NCBI GenBank assembly: GCA_947359465.1
Contig: OX375873.1
Span: forward strand, 58,437,573-58,501,572
From: Metellina segmentata
Taxonomy: Eukaryota > Arthropoda > Arachnida > Araneae > Tetragnathidae
DNA: 64,000 bases
Direction: 5' to 3'
Part shown: positions 1-11,984 of the stretch, one piece after another
How the letters are laid out: each line of letters begins with the position of its first letter
Position numbering within the stretch: the first letter of the stretch is position 1
Notes under the pieces: generated by a model
Databases searched by the model: none
Told to the model about the DNA's origin: nothing
What the model saw: only the letters and a program-made list of their open reading frames with translations
Position numbers and translations under genes: made by a program

Positions 1-2459
1 TATCAAAACATGAACTTAACGGCATTGCCTTCTGAGCGACTCATATACGACATACAGTTTATAAAATAAAAGTAATTAATTAGTTAAATTATACTATCAT
101 TATTTCTTATGACTATTTTGTCATATGTGATCTCAACCGTTAAGAAAAAAATAATCACATAACAAAAATAAGTTGAAGAGCAGATACACATGTATTTGAA
201 GGATTCGAAACAGTTTTTATATATATGAACGATAATATTCCAGAATACGTTCAAACCTGCAAGCATTTCCCACTGATAGTGTTTTGAAATTAGCCTAATT
301 TAAAGTAGTGGTCGTTTATAAAACCATTTAGGTGTGTTTTTATTTCTCTGGAGTATTTCTAAATCATCTGGAAAGAACAGAAAAATGACGGTATCTCATT
401 CAAAAAGTCATCATGGGCAAGTGAGGCTTATTACCTGAATTTCATCGAGTCTCACGCTTGTTAGGTGGAAGGGAAAAGTTAATTCAATAAAATGAGCGCC
501 TCTTTGGTTTTGAATAAGAACAAAAAAAGATCTTAGAGGTGTAAATAAAAAGAAATGCTAGTAAAGAAATAAACGAATAAAAATTTCTTAACAGGAAAGT
601 TTATCTCTTTTTATTCTTCCTTAACTCAATTGTTCCTTTCTGCATTCATTTTTATACCTTTCTTCTACCTAGTTTGCTTTTTATACTCCAAATCTTCCGT
701 TTCTTTGAATTTATTCTTTTTATATCATCTACTATTCTTTGGCGAAAAAATTTTCTAAACTTTTAGCAACTGTCATTCGTATTTTTTTTAACACAGGCTT
801 TTATCACTCAGATACTTTTCAGTCGATACAGATTTTTTAAATTAAAAATGCTCTTTTGCAAACAATGATTTCATCATATTGACTCGCTTATTTTCAGTTA
901 ACCTGAGAACGTACCTTTTAATCGAGTCATTATTTCATTGGTCAAACCTCCCCCCTCGCGGGATTCTAATCTAAACATGCAACTTCTTCAAATAGTTTAA
1001 TCTTACAATTTAAGCTTTCGACATGAAAGTACAAAGCTAAACTTTACTTTCAGAGATATAGTATATAAAGTATGTAGTTAGAGATTACTTCAATCACTTA
1101 TTACAAAAGTTTTGCAAGTTTAGAATAAGCAAGTGCCGCCAAAATTTACGAAAACAAACAAGATTTGACTAAACTAGATAAATATTTTGGCTCGTAACAA
1201 TAAAGAATTTTGAGTAGTGATCTTATAAATAAAAATGTTACGAGTCTTTCAAGTTGTTCATCTGATTGATTTTCAGCTTGATTGAAACGTATAACGGATG
1301 ATCAAAAAATTTTCGTTCCAGAAGTGTATATATACTACATCCTGTAGTGGTGATTTAGATTTTTACGAAGTTTGGGTTTGGAATAAACATATTGGAATAG
1401 TAATCATCATTATTGAAAGTATAGTGATTAGCATTATTTGCAGAAGTGCCATAAATGTTATTGGTTGATTCCCGTTCGTTATAATTCATATAAGAAAGGG
1501 GACCATCAAGCTACAACCACAGGTTCCCCAATCAACTAATAACAGTCCCGATTGCTATGCTTATGATATTATATTAATCCATGAAGAATATGCAAAGTGA
1601 TTCGATCTGATCAAAAAGGACTTACAAGAAAAGTTGTAGTGAAAGTCCACGTTAGTCATAAATCTTGAAGAAGAGATGAGTCCTTTCAAAAATATGATAG
1701 AAATACAAAACTTAAATATATTACTGGAAACGGTATGCATCAACAACATGGATGAATAACAGAAACATGAAAAATCCCTTTTTACTGATTGTCCGACATC
1801 TGGATCATCTGATAGAAAAGACAAGTAATGACAGTTCATTCATTTCCAATACATCGTGGTTCACGATAGGTAAGTCTTTCAGGAAAACGAAGCGTGAATG
1901 ACATCAGCTGATAGACCCTAGGTCTGTATCTCATTCCAGGTGAAGGGAATCCAATGATCATCACTGAAAATTTGTTGCCCATGTCGTGTCTCGAAAATGA
2001 GAAATGATTCCAAACATTTTTCCTATGTAAAAATAACTCTTTATTTTTTTTCAAAGATAGGATGTGATGGCTCGGTATCGGACTCACCTCAGGATCGTGG
2101 TTGGTATAATTTTTCTCATGGTACAGAAAAAGGGGTAATAATATCCATAAGTCATTCAGTATATCAGAAAAATCAGACTTAGCTTTTTGAGTGACTAGTC
2201 AATCTAACATCCGAGTCGATGTTTAAATTATCCAGTTCATCAAAGTTCTGAATAGATGTTTACTCCTAAGGCGATTCACCAAGGCGACGATGGAATGATG
2301 ATTCCGGCGATAAAACTATGTACAAAAAAAAAAAACGGATACGATAAAAGTCGAGTTGCCTGATCACGCTCGGGGTAGAGATTGACCGTTTATTGTAACA
2401 TTTTTCGAGGAAAAATTCTAGATTCACGATGACGCCTTCCGTTGTCCTCTCCGCATACA
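1..2459. other. AT-rich stretch without recognisable gene
   Basis: Low-complexity AT-rich DNA with a pyrimidine-rich patch at about 600-840. The open frames here are short, have no recognisable domain and lack the base composition of an exon. I see no RNA gene or clear repeat. Confidence 0.6.
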
Positions 2460-2875
2460 AAAAATTAATTTCAGGCTGTCGGAATTTTTGGATGGCTATT
2501 CACATGGATGGAGAAACCAGAAGAACGGCCGTAGACCTACAGCTGATCATCTCACGTCGTTGCATTCAAGCTGGAAGAAGCGATAGATAAGACCATCCCC
2601 GTAGACGAAACAAACACTAGATGACACCTCCAAGGTAATAGAATCGAGCAAAGAATGCATATCGACGGCCTCTCCGAACGAATCTTCGGGGTCGCCGCCT
2701 CCACCAGAAAAAAAACTGGACGAGATCTTCCATCGTCCTCACGGTATGAGGAAAGAAGTGAGAGTCTAATCTGCTTTGTAACAAGTTTTTTCGCCTGTCC
2801 CAAACACCCACAGAATCTGCGAAAAATGGGGTCTGCTCTCCTAGATATCCCCCTTCCTCTTCGTTAAAAAACACT
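2460..2875. other. GC-richer island, unassigned
   Basis: This block is clearly less AT-rich than its surroundings and has overlapping 70-85-codon open frames on both strands. None of the translations is recognisable: the minus-strand frames give low-complexity Arg/Phe-rich peptides. It could be an exon, a regulatory element or an old repeat. Confidence 0.3.
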
Positions 2876-3479
2876 TATGATTTTTCTCCCGGCAACCCCC
2901 CTTGCAAGCGTAACTTCTCTGATTCGGTATAAACTTGAATGATCCCGGATATTAAAATTTTAACACTCCGCAGAGATTCGAAACCACACCCAAAATTAAC
3001 GTCTGATTCAGGTGAATATTCTGACAGTAATTTCAAATCGTTACGACAAAAAGTAAAAAAATTAGCATGGTTTTTGGGGTTAATTACTTTTAAAGAACAG
3101 GTCTATTTTTGTTGACAAGGAGGACCTGACGCGTTGACGATTTTCAGCAATTTGGCATGTTGGGTAAGCAATAGAAAGTTACCTCTCTTGGTAGAAGGTG
3201 TTCTTTTATAATGGATATCTAGAGTGCCTCAGGGGGACTATTTTACTTTTGGGTTTATTTTAAGGTGATTGTGCGCCTGTTAGATACTATGGAAATGTAA
3301 AGCTTCATATTAGCGTTACACATCCCAATCGGTCGAGTCATTAAGAAGGCACAGCGTGTTCTTTTTGGACCTTGTGAAATAAAACCCCAGCTACTATCGA
3401 ACCAGTCCATTCAGAAATAGGTTCAATTTCTGTAACTTTGAGGTAACCTATCTTGGGTGCATTTCTCTCTTGTAACAGG

Positions 3480-3570
3480 AAGACTTATCTTGTGTATGTG
3501 CATTTTACCTAACTTAAAAACATTGCTCGGCGAGATTTGACCTCTTGTGCCATAAAAACGAAGCAACTAT
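3480..3570 (+). repeat. SINE-B tail remnant (degenerate)
   Basis: The order of words matches the 3' half of the SINE-B family seen elsewhere in the window: a 'tgtgtatgtgcattttac' stretch, a TTGCTCGGC-like stretch, 'tttgacc', then 'cttgtgccataaaa'. It is diverged and lacks the tRNA-like head. 3571-4160, up to the next SINE, holds nothing I recognise. Confidence 0.45.
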
Positions 3571-4162
3571 TTAGAAATCTCAACTGATGTTAAGACATTT
3601 TCGACTAATCCATTGTCTCATTGAAGAATAAGATTAAATGGCAATCTGAAATTTAACAAACCAATGAGGGATTTTTGTGTAAAGTCAAATGCTGAAGGAG
3701 CTAGTGTTTTGTTAACTTCTTTAGTAATATTTAGTGTAATGTGGCATATTACTCAAATGTAATTTCATGATGTTGGTTACATTAAAAATACACCAGATAT
3801 CGCAACAACTGGAAGTACTCTTTCTCTGATAACGCTGAAAAACCCTCTCATACAGCCTCCTCAATGATATCATTATGTTTTCGAGGACTATTAGATATAT
3901 TGATATCCCTTGACTTCTTGACATGATTACATGACATGGGGGTCCATCTGAATGGCGACTGTAATAGCTTACCAGGTAGGCATGCTGGATGTGAGTGACC
4001 GTTTAAACCTATACCTTTTTGTGACATCCAGGAACTTACATCCACCATTCTAGAATAAATGTCCTCATTGTGTCCACTCGTAATAAAAAAATAAAAACCA
4101 TCATAATTGTCTTTGGACTATTTGATAAAAGCGAAACCTCACAAGTGTAAAGCATGTTGTGC

Positions 4163-4385
4163 ATGTGCAAGGGGAATGTCATGTCTCAGTGGGTATGCCC
4201 GCTGTGTTAGAAAACCGCGAGTTGTAGGCTGGCGCAGGTTTGAATCTTCCCTGGTTGTAATTTTCACTTTTGTGTTGGTAAAACTCTCAATCCATGTGCA
4301 TGTCCATTACGCGATGTCTGCCTTTTGTTTGGCATAGCTTGGCCAAATACGGCCTTTGCGCAGTAGACCCAACCAACCGCATGCA
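4163..4385 (+). repeat. SINE-B copy, tRNA-derived
   Basis: A tRNA-like head (A-box-like 'tgtctcagtgggta', B-box-like 'ggtttgaatct') is followed by the family body 'ttggtaaaactctc', 'catgtccattac', 'ttggcatagcttggcc' and the tail 'cctttgcgc...acccaaccaacc'. The same order recurs at 5038, 16300, 25835, 58878, 59328 and 60115. It would be transcribed by Pol III and mobilised by a LINE not present here. Confidence 0.75.
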
Positions 4386-4531
4386 CATGAGTGTTTTACT
4401 AACTGTACAGCTGCACCAGACCACGTACGTTATACTAGCTGGTGCTGGATACTTTGTAACCACAGTGCTGTCTAACGAAATTTTTTTGACCGTTAATGAA
4501 TTAAAAGTTGTAGATTAATCTGCCGAAAATA

Positions 4532-4771
<240 letters not shown>

Positions 4772-5037
4772 CTCATTGAAAAAACAATATTAGCATAGTT
4801 TTGTTTGTGTGAAGTGTTTGAAAAGTTCCTGCACCTTCTCTACATTTATTTAAACAATTGGCGTTTTCAGGACCAAAGTCGGCAATTTTTTATAAGAATT
4901 TTCAGAATATCATCTCTTGAAGTATACCTTGCTAATTTCTATCAAGCTTTTATTCGGACAAAGTTTAATTTTAAGTTAGTTAAAAACGTTTTGAGATGGT
5001 TTTTACGACGGTGAACTCGTCTTAACAGACAATAGGG

Positions 5038-5262
5038 TTGGGGATCTGAGTTTTTGCCCCCTACCCCACTGCTCTAACAACCTAGGAGTTGTAGGATGTG
5101 CATGTTTGATTCCTGAATCATGCACTGAGTGTACTTCTCTATTCTGTGTGAGTAAAACTTTTTTTTGTTTGTGTATTCCATTACTTGACGATGTTCGTAT
5201 TTGTTTGTCTCATCTTGTCCAAATATGGCCCTTGCGTCATAAAACCTAACTAACCATTATGG
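5038..5262 (+). repeat. SINE-B copy, tRNA-derived
   Basis: The head has 'ctctaacaacctaggagttg' and a B-box-like 'gtttgattcctg'. The body has 'gtgagtaaaact', 'ccattacttgacgatg' and the tail 'ggcccttgcgtcataaaacctaactaacc'. It is diverged but collinear with the 4163 copy. Confidence 0.7.
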
Positions 5263-5368
5263 ATCGAAATGTGTTAAACTCAAATATTTGAGTAATTATG
5301 AAAAACGATTTACTGGTTACCGTGTTTTTTGCTTACATCGAAGTACTGAAAATACAATTGAGGCTAGT

Positions 5369-5815
5369 CCTCCACTTGCGATTTCCAGTCGCGGCGACCA
5401 AAAAATCGCTGTCGAAAAAAATTCACAAGGTGCACACACTGCAATAGATAAATCACTGAAATAGATAAAATTATGTTTTTTATTAGCCTAATAAATAATT
5501 ATTTATTTAAGGAAAATCACATTTAAGGTATTGATCTTGTGTACAATTTAAACGCAGATTTCAAATCCGTTGAAATTTTTACTCTATCTTCAACGATCGC
5601 AAAGATAGAAACTTGAATTAGGGGAATAAAAAACATAATTTAATGTATAAGAAAAGCTGACCTTGGAAAACACTCGATTAAACTAACGCAAGTGGGTGCA
5701 CGTATATGCCTGTACGTATGATTCATTGGGTAGAGAGACAGTCACGTCGCAGCGAAAATAGGACCGGTTGCAACTTTTTAATCGCTGCGATTGTTCAGTC
5801 GCAAGTGTGTGCACT
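5369..5815. mobile_element. Non-autonomous TIR element (~445 bp), family X copy 1
   Basis: The ends form an imperfect inverted repeat of about 37 bp. The left end begins 'cacttgcga' and continues with 'agtcgcggcga' and an A-run. The right end, read on the minus strand, begins 'cacttgcgactg' and continues with 'aatcgcagcga' and an A-run. Internally, 5523-5616 is homologous in inverted orientation to 56148-56250 and contains the hairpin TCTATCTT-11 nt-AAGATAGA (5583-5609). No transposase is visible and I found no clear target duplication, so the superfamily is unassigned; a hAT-like MITE is one option. Confidence 0.5.
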
Positions 5816-7230
5816 TGTATTTGAAACAAAGAGTTTTATTTTTGCGACTGAAAAATCGGGCGAGTAGAAATCCAAAGGGGAGGCCTAGCCTGAAAACAAT
5901 GTTAACAAGAGGGAAATCATGGAACTACACGGTTGTTTCAAAGCAACTTCCATTACCTCTGGGAATCAAAAGCATTTAGAGATTATCTTTTACCCTTTAA
6001 AATGAATTTGAATAGCCCTTATAATGTTGATCAAGTTAATTTTCATCTGTGATTTGCATTCGATTGAGTAAGAGATCTAGTAGATAAAGTACCATACCAA
6101 TATATTACGTTACATTGTCACTTAGTACAAGAACTAGCTTAATTAATTTGATTTAGATAAAGAAAAAACAGTTTCCTCGCCAAAGCCTGCTTCATATAGC
6201 CTACATTATCCTATAGATAGAGCTTGAATGGTCAAAAAAGTTACTTATTTCTTAAATTAAAGTCTGCGTGATTTCAACTCTGCCAATTGAAGTGTAACTC
6301 AAAATACCCATTTTTCGAGTTACCAAGTTCTCGCATTCAGTTGACGTGAAACAAATATAACATGTTGAATGACATTCCAAAATTTATACCAGTCGTAATC
6401 TATTCCCATATCCGTCTTCTTTATTCAATTTATTAAATTCCCAGTCGAAAGCTTGTAGAACTGCAATACAAGTGAAGGAAACACTGTATTACGTTTGCTT
6501 ACCCCTTGTCTACCGAGAAAAAAGGAAACATCTATGGTACCTAAAAAAGCAAATATCAAACCAGAGATGCCTTCTCTTCTGGCTGAAAAGAAAAAGTCGC
6601 AGTCGCATTTCAACTGCCGGCGCTACCGACAGAATATTGACTTATAGACATGGAAGTAGTTGAAGTGTAACGACTCTTATCTTGCCTATCCTCCTTCACG
6701 CACTGTTATATCCCAGAAGAGACATCTCTTCCGAGGCTGCTTTTATGTCCCGTAATTCCCGTAAGAAGTGATAAGAACCCCGGGTTAAAGGCAACGGCGA
6801 AATATATATTCCCGAAATCATTCAGGAAGGAGTGATGGTCGCTATCAAACTCTTTCGGCACACGCGATAAAAAGGAATAAATAAGGGAGCCCGGTATAAT
6901 GCCCCGAAATCAAAATTCATGAGGAAATTTTAGATGCCGGATTTCGCTGCCTTGAATTCATTCATAAATTTTAAGCTATCATTCTGTTGTTGAAAGGAAT
7001 GCAAAATAATCTATACGTGAAATAAACGATACTTATTATTAATCTTCATTTAAAACTGGGTCTCAAAAGGGCTTAAGAGAGGAAAGCATTAGAATATGTT
7101 AAGCTCTACGAAAAGTTACGAATCGGGAAAGAGTAGTAATTAAATTCATACCTTATATAGAAGTATATTGTCGTTGTAGTCAAAGGCAGTGTCTGTAATT
7201 TTGAATTAATGTTTTTTATATGTCATACAT
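5816..7230. other. Gene-free stretch with a GC-richer block at 6440-6960
   Basis: Mostly AT-rich. Roughly 6440-6960 is less AT-rich and has complex, non-repetitive sequence, including the 'gataagaaccccgggttaaa' patch near 6768. I see no domain-bearing open frame. A conserved regulatory block or a divergent exon are both possible. Confidence 0.4.
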
Positions 7231-7745
7231 ACAGGGTGTTTAAAAAAATTCTTGTTTAAATTTTAAGGTGAGATAAAGATTCCGTATATTCACACACAAG
7301 GATGTCTGTCTTTAAGTGACACCTGGATTTGCTCGCTGATAGACAACTTAGCGCAGTTAGTCATTTTCGTACCATATTTTAATATGTATTTTTTTCACGA
7401 ATGACTGGTATACTCGTAGCAAATGGAGAGGCTAATGGTAAGACGCTGTGCAGCTACTCTAGTCTGCGCCAGATTAGGGAATATGCTGTGAGATTGTATC
7501 GTGTAAGATACCTCAATAGAAGTGTAAATCTCCAAACGGTTTGGCGTTTGCACCAGACTTTGTGTGAGACCGAAACTCTTCAAGGCAACAGGCATGATAC
7601 TTGTAGGCAGGCAACGATACTTGTAGGCATGATCTGTCGGCAACAATTGACACGCACTCCTTCCATAGAACAACTTCCCACTATCACTGCGTCGACGTTT
7701 CTAGGTGTTCATAACTGTTCGTGGTCACAACTTTGAGGTACTACT
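7231..7745 (+). mobile_element. DNA-transposon remnant with DUF4817-type fragment
   Basis: Starts near a 'tacagggtgttt' motif, which resembles the ends of some arthropod DNA transposons, and spans the 111-codon open frame that follows. No matching 3' inverted end was found, so this copy is probably truncated. Confidence 0.4.
7401..7736 (+). pseudogene. DUF4817-like helix-turn-helix fragment of a transposon protein
   Basis: The 111-residue frame has, at about residues 6-62, the layout of the arthropod DUF4817 domain: an ANGEANG-like start, a block IREYAVRLYRVRYLNRSVN, then VWRLHQTLCETETLQ. From family knowledge this is an N-terminal helix-turn-helix, presumed DNA-binding, in transposon-encoded proteins. 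The rest of the protein and any catalytic domain are absent. After residue 62 the frame runs into a short duplicated stretch (GATACTTGTAGGCA repeated at about 7588-7630) and then unrecognisable residues, so it is best read as a decayed fragment. The assignment rests on remembered motif order, not on a search. Confidence 0.45.
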
Positions 7746-9264
7746 GTAAGTGTAAAATTGCTGTCAAGTTGTAAAAGTAGGACTAAAATGGTGTTGACAT
7801 ACTTGTCTTCTTTTATTTCTTCACCTTATTATATCCTAAAGCATAAACAGAGGCCGCTTGCAGACATACACAATTTAATTTTATATTCCCTTCCTCCTTT
7901 AAAGGTTCGTACAGGAGTTCTTAAATAATCCCATATAAGTATATCATACAAAATAACACACTTTAATAGTATGAGTTATGAGGCACACACATCAATTTCT
8001 TGTATTCGTAAGGTTATAATGACTGTTTAACCGAAAAATAAAAAAACATTGACTTCTTAGCTATAATGGTAAAATAGCAATGGGAACACTACTTACATCA
8101 ATAAAATATTATTTAACATTAGCATTTATTATTTTTTGTCAACCGTGGCTCGTATTTGGGGGACCTATGAATTACCACGTTCTTGGGGGCGAATTTAGCT
8201 CTGGTGGTGTTGACTCAAACAGCTAAAATCAAAACTACTAAATTAAAATTAAGAACTTTAAATAATATTAAATTTAAAATAAAATCAGTAAACTATTTCA
8301 ATTATTATTTTGGAACTAAATTCGAACGGGAGACCTATTTCGTCATACTTGTATTTTTAGTTTTCACACTTTCCAGAAGTCTCACTTTAATGTCGTCAAA
8401 TCGAATTTTATACCTTAAATTAAAAGAACCGGTTTAAAAAAACTGTGCAATTCATTACATTCCTGTCGCTTCTTACTTTTCGAGCATTAAAACTATTTCT
8501 GGATCATCAGAATTGGGCACTCAAAACTAATGAATGTTTGACTTGAATGCTAATGTCTTGGCTGAGTTTGCATTTCACAGCATCTACACTGCCAGGTGGG
8601 GTTGATACAAGTATAGCACGAGAAGAATGCATTCCACAACGGAACAATTAAAACATCGCATGATCATTCGGAGTATGTGATTGTGTATCTGACGGCAGTT
8701 CCGGCGATCTATTTCAGTCTGATAAAGTAACAAGTCGCGAATTCGTTGCCCATGCGGTGTCTCGGTTGGAATTGATTTGGCCGCCCGCCACCGAAGAGCA
8801 ATCTAATTAGCCCTCGAGGTAGCAACAAAAAAAAATGGTCGTCGAGTGACAAACCAGAACGTCATTAAGAAGCATCATAACTGGCAATAGGGCTAAGTGA
8901 GTTGAACGAACACATGCATTTTGAGATCTATATATTTGAATATTTTATCAGTGAATAGTGCATTGACTACCATTGAAATGGAGTTTTATCTTGCATTAAT
9001 TATGACAGGCAGAACCCTTAATTTTAGAATTGAGGTTCTAGTGGAGAATTTTCATTTTGAAAAGAATCTGACTTGGATCAGTTCATTTTGCTTCTATTCA
9101 ATCGTTTATAAACTCCAATTAGACATGCTTTTTCAGTCGAACCAATGGACGGCACAGTCGTTAGGCTGGGATTGAGGTTAACGAAGTCGCCTGGTCATGG
9201 CTATTGCCTTGTTGACTCGTATAGAGTTACATTGTGTTTGTGCTCCCATTCTTGTATTGGGGTC
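7746..9264. other. AT-rich stretch without recognisable gene
   Basis: I see no gene, RNA or obvious repeat. Open frames at 8183-8437 and 8921-9175 have compositions like translated AT-rich DNA (Leu, Lys, Asn, Phe) and no domain signature. Confidence 0.5.
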
Positions 9265-9582
9265 GAGGTAGTCCACTTGGAAGAGTCGCTAATTAGCAAC
9301 CTGGGAGTTGCGAGTTCGACACTAGGTCTAGCCAGAGACCATCATGTACACGGGGTTTTGTGCACGATATATCTGCCGTGGCCTCAATTGATCTTACGTT
9401 GGCGTGGTGTGGAATTTTGAAGAGTGTGGTGTCAGCTCCGGTGTTGACCTTGTCATCTGACCGGGGTTCAAATTGACTATTGGATCTCTCCTTTCGGAAT
9501 TGATACCGGATCCTCGTCTATAGCCAATTGACGACGGTCTGGGCACACTGACGACGTTGGTTAACTACCCACCCCACCCATC
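9265..9582 (+). repeat. SINE-C copy (shared SINE body), full length
   Basis: The tRNA-like head contains 'ttagcaacctgggagttgcg' followed by the B-box-like 'agttcgacac'. The shared body follows: 'atctgccgtggcctcaa', 'cttacgttggcgtggtgtgg', 'gtcatctgaccggggttcaa', 'gataccggatcctcgtc' and the tail 'taactacccacc'. The body is the same as in the SINE-A copies at 25438 and 43634, but the head differs. Confidence 0.8.
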
Positions 9583-11984
9583 CTCGCTTTAAATAACGTT
9601 GCAATCACTTATGTATTGCAATTCCCATCTATATGATAGTTATAGATACGATTCCTTTCTATTTCATTATTTTAACCTAATTACCGGCGTATCGATTAAC
9701 TTTTAAAAAATCCAAGAATGTTGTTGAAAGGGACCGATTAGCAATAAACGACAGACGTATTGGTCTTTCGTTGGTTTTGAGAATAGCTCTCTTGGAATTG
9801 AAGTCATTACTAAACAGTCTATAGGTTCTCACGAATACTTCTAAAATACGGGAATTTTCCATTTTAGAACAAACATTACTATTTTAAATAATTCTTAGCA
9901 TTAAATTCTTACATTAAACTATCTTTTAAAAAGTTTGCCCAATGCTCTTTTGATTTTTAACTACTACTTGCTTCTACTTTGATTGATACATTCTGTAATG
10001 TTTTTATTAAATTTTATTTGGTTTTTTTTTTTTTTTTGCACTTGTTCGGTATTTAATCTTGTGCTATAAAACTTTAACAAACCAATAAACCAACTTCTAA
10101 ATTATGAACTTGGTAAATATTCAATAAAAATTCTGGACACCAAAACTTATGATCAACAGCTTACATGTTAACATCCAAAGAAGGAAACCAAATTTTCCCG
10201 ATTCGAGCTATCGTTATGAAAAGAGACATCACACGTGGATTTTATACCTTTGCCTATATATATGCAAAAGAAAGAAAATTTAGACAAACAAGAAAAGAGC
10301 TCTGTCACATTTAATAAAGTAAAATGTCTTAAGATCCTTACGTATGGATTGAACACCGGAGTAAGCTAATAAATTTTGTCCACTGTCTACACTACACATG
10401 TAATTTTTTTCTTTATTCTGAAAGGGCAAAATCCTGATTTATTTTCATTCTACCTTTCTTTGCTTTTACTTTCACTGCCTTTGCTTGAATTCGATTTTTT
10501 CCGCAGGAAGAATGGAAAGACAAAGTAGACGTAACAGTACGTTTTCGTTTACATTGATTTAGGAACACAAACGGGAAACCCTGACATTTACTTAGTAAAG
10601 AATATAGAGAAAGGGAAATGTTTTCTTTTGGAACGTCAGTCCATTTATTCTTGTGTTAAAGTCCTCCCTTCGTCTTCGCCATTTTTTTATTTTTCGTTCT
10701 TGACACTTAATATTTTTACTATGTATTTTATTTTGTAGTCCTGCCCTCGTCATTTTTCTTACTACGCCTATCTTAGGGGATTTTGCTTCTTGAGGATTTG
10801 ATATGGTTTCTTCAGTTTTAAAATCATTCGTCACTGTTGCCATCGGCTAAATGCAGAATTCTATTTGTTCAACATGCCTCTTTTGAACTTGAAAGTAGAA
10901 CCCCCTCACAAAACGTTGAAATATGAAACAAGCAAATCTTTTGCTCTCCATCATCAATCTCATAGTCATTCTTATTCTAAGAAGGAACACGAATTTAAAT
11001 TTTAAAATCTCCTGTTTCAAACAAAACTCTAAATAAAAAATTCTCAAACACTTAGAGTTTGAGAATTTTGAACTACTCCTTTGTCTTGAATTTCTTCCAC
11101 TCATAGATGAAATATGTCAAAAATAGTTCTAAGAGAACGAAGGGAAAAATTATACTCACTGTGCATTTCCTAAGAAGAAATCTAACATTAATGAATGCAA
11201 GAATGTCTAAACGGATTTCAACAGTTTAAAGATCAGCTCCTTTTTGTCTAGAAGAGCTCAAATTATGGAATTAAGAACTAACCCATCTTGAAATTTTTGA
11301 CTTAGTATGAGTTATTTTTAGTTGAAGATTAAAGACTCAATTTTTTAAACTAACTTACCTATTGCACCTTCGTCAATTAAAAATGTTATAAAATGTGAAG
11401 TATTAATTCGCAAACACAAATTCTTGTTTTAAATGACTTTACAAGTAGATTTTTCTTTTTACTTGTGTTTTTTTTTAAGTTTTGGAATATATATTTATTA
11501 CTTTCAGATATTGGTTGTTTTCTGTAGAGAAACAACAATTAATCAAAAATTAACTCATGTTTTTTAAGAAAAATAAAATAAAAATGATCTGGTAGTGAAT
11601 GTCTAAAACTTGTATAGTTATTGAAAAACATCTATAATCGAACTGAGGTAAAACCAATATTTTAAGCACATTTACTCTTTCCTGAACATGTCCGTTATTT
11701 TGCGTTGTTTCGTCAATCAGGTCCAGGTTTAACTTCTTGTTTTTTAAAAATTGCCGGAAAGATGAAAAAAAGTGAGAAAAGCAAAAAGTGCCAGCTAGCA
11801 AACGTCCGTATTTAGGACAATTCCGAATTTTGGACGTCCTGATTTGTTACTCTGTACTGTAGTACGTGATAGTGTTTCTCTCATTTGTATCAGTAAAAAT
11901 TTCCTTGTATGTTTCCTTCCATTGTATTTGAAAATTTGCTTGATAGTGTCACACGCGATGTCTCGTCCATCAAACTGATCAGGT
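9583..11984. other. AT-rich stretch without recognisable gene
   Basis: Contains a T-run at about 10021-10038. Several 60-85-codon minus-strand open frames (9677, 10168, 10592, 10847, 11550) give Lys/Phe/Asn-rich peptides without recognisable motifs. I see no RNA gene. Confidence 0.5.
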
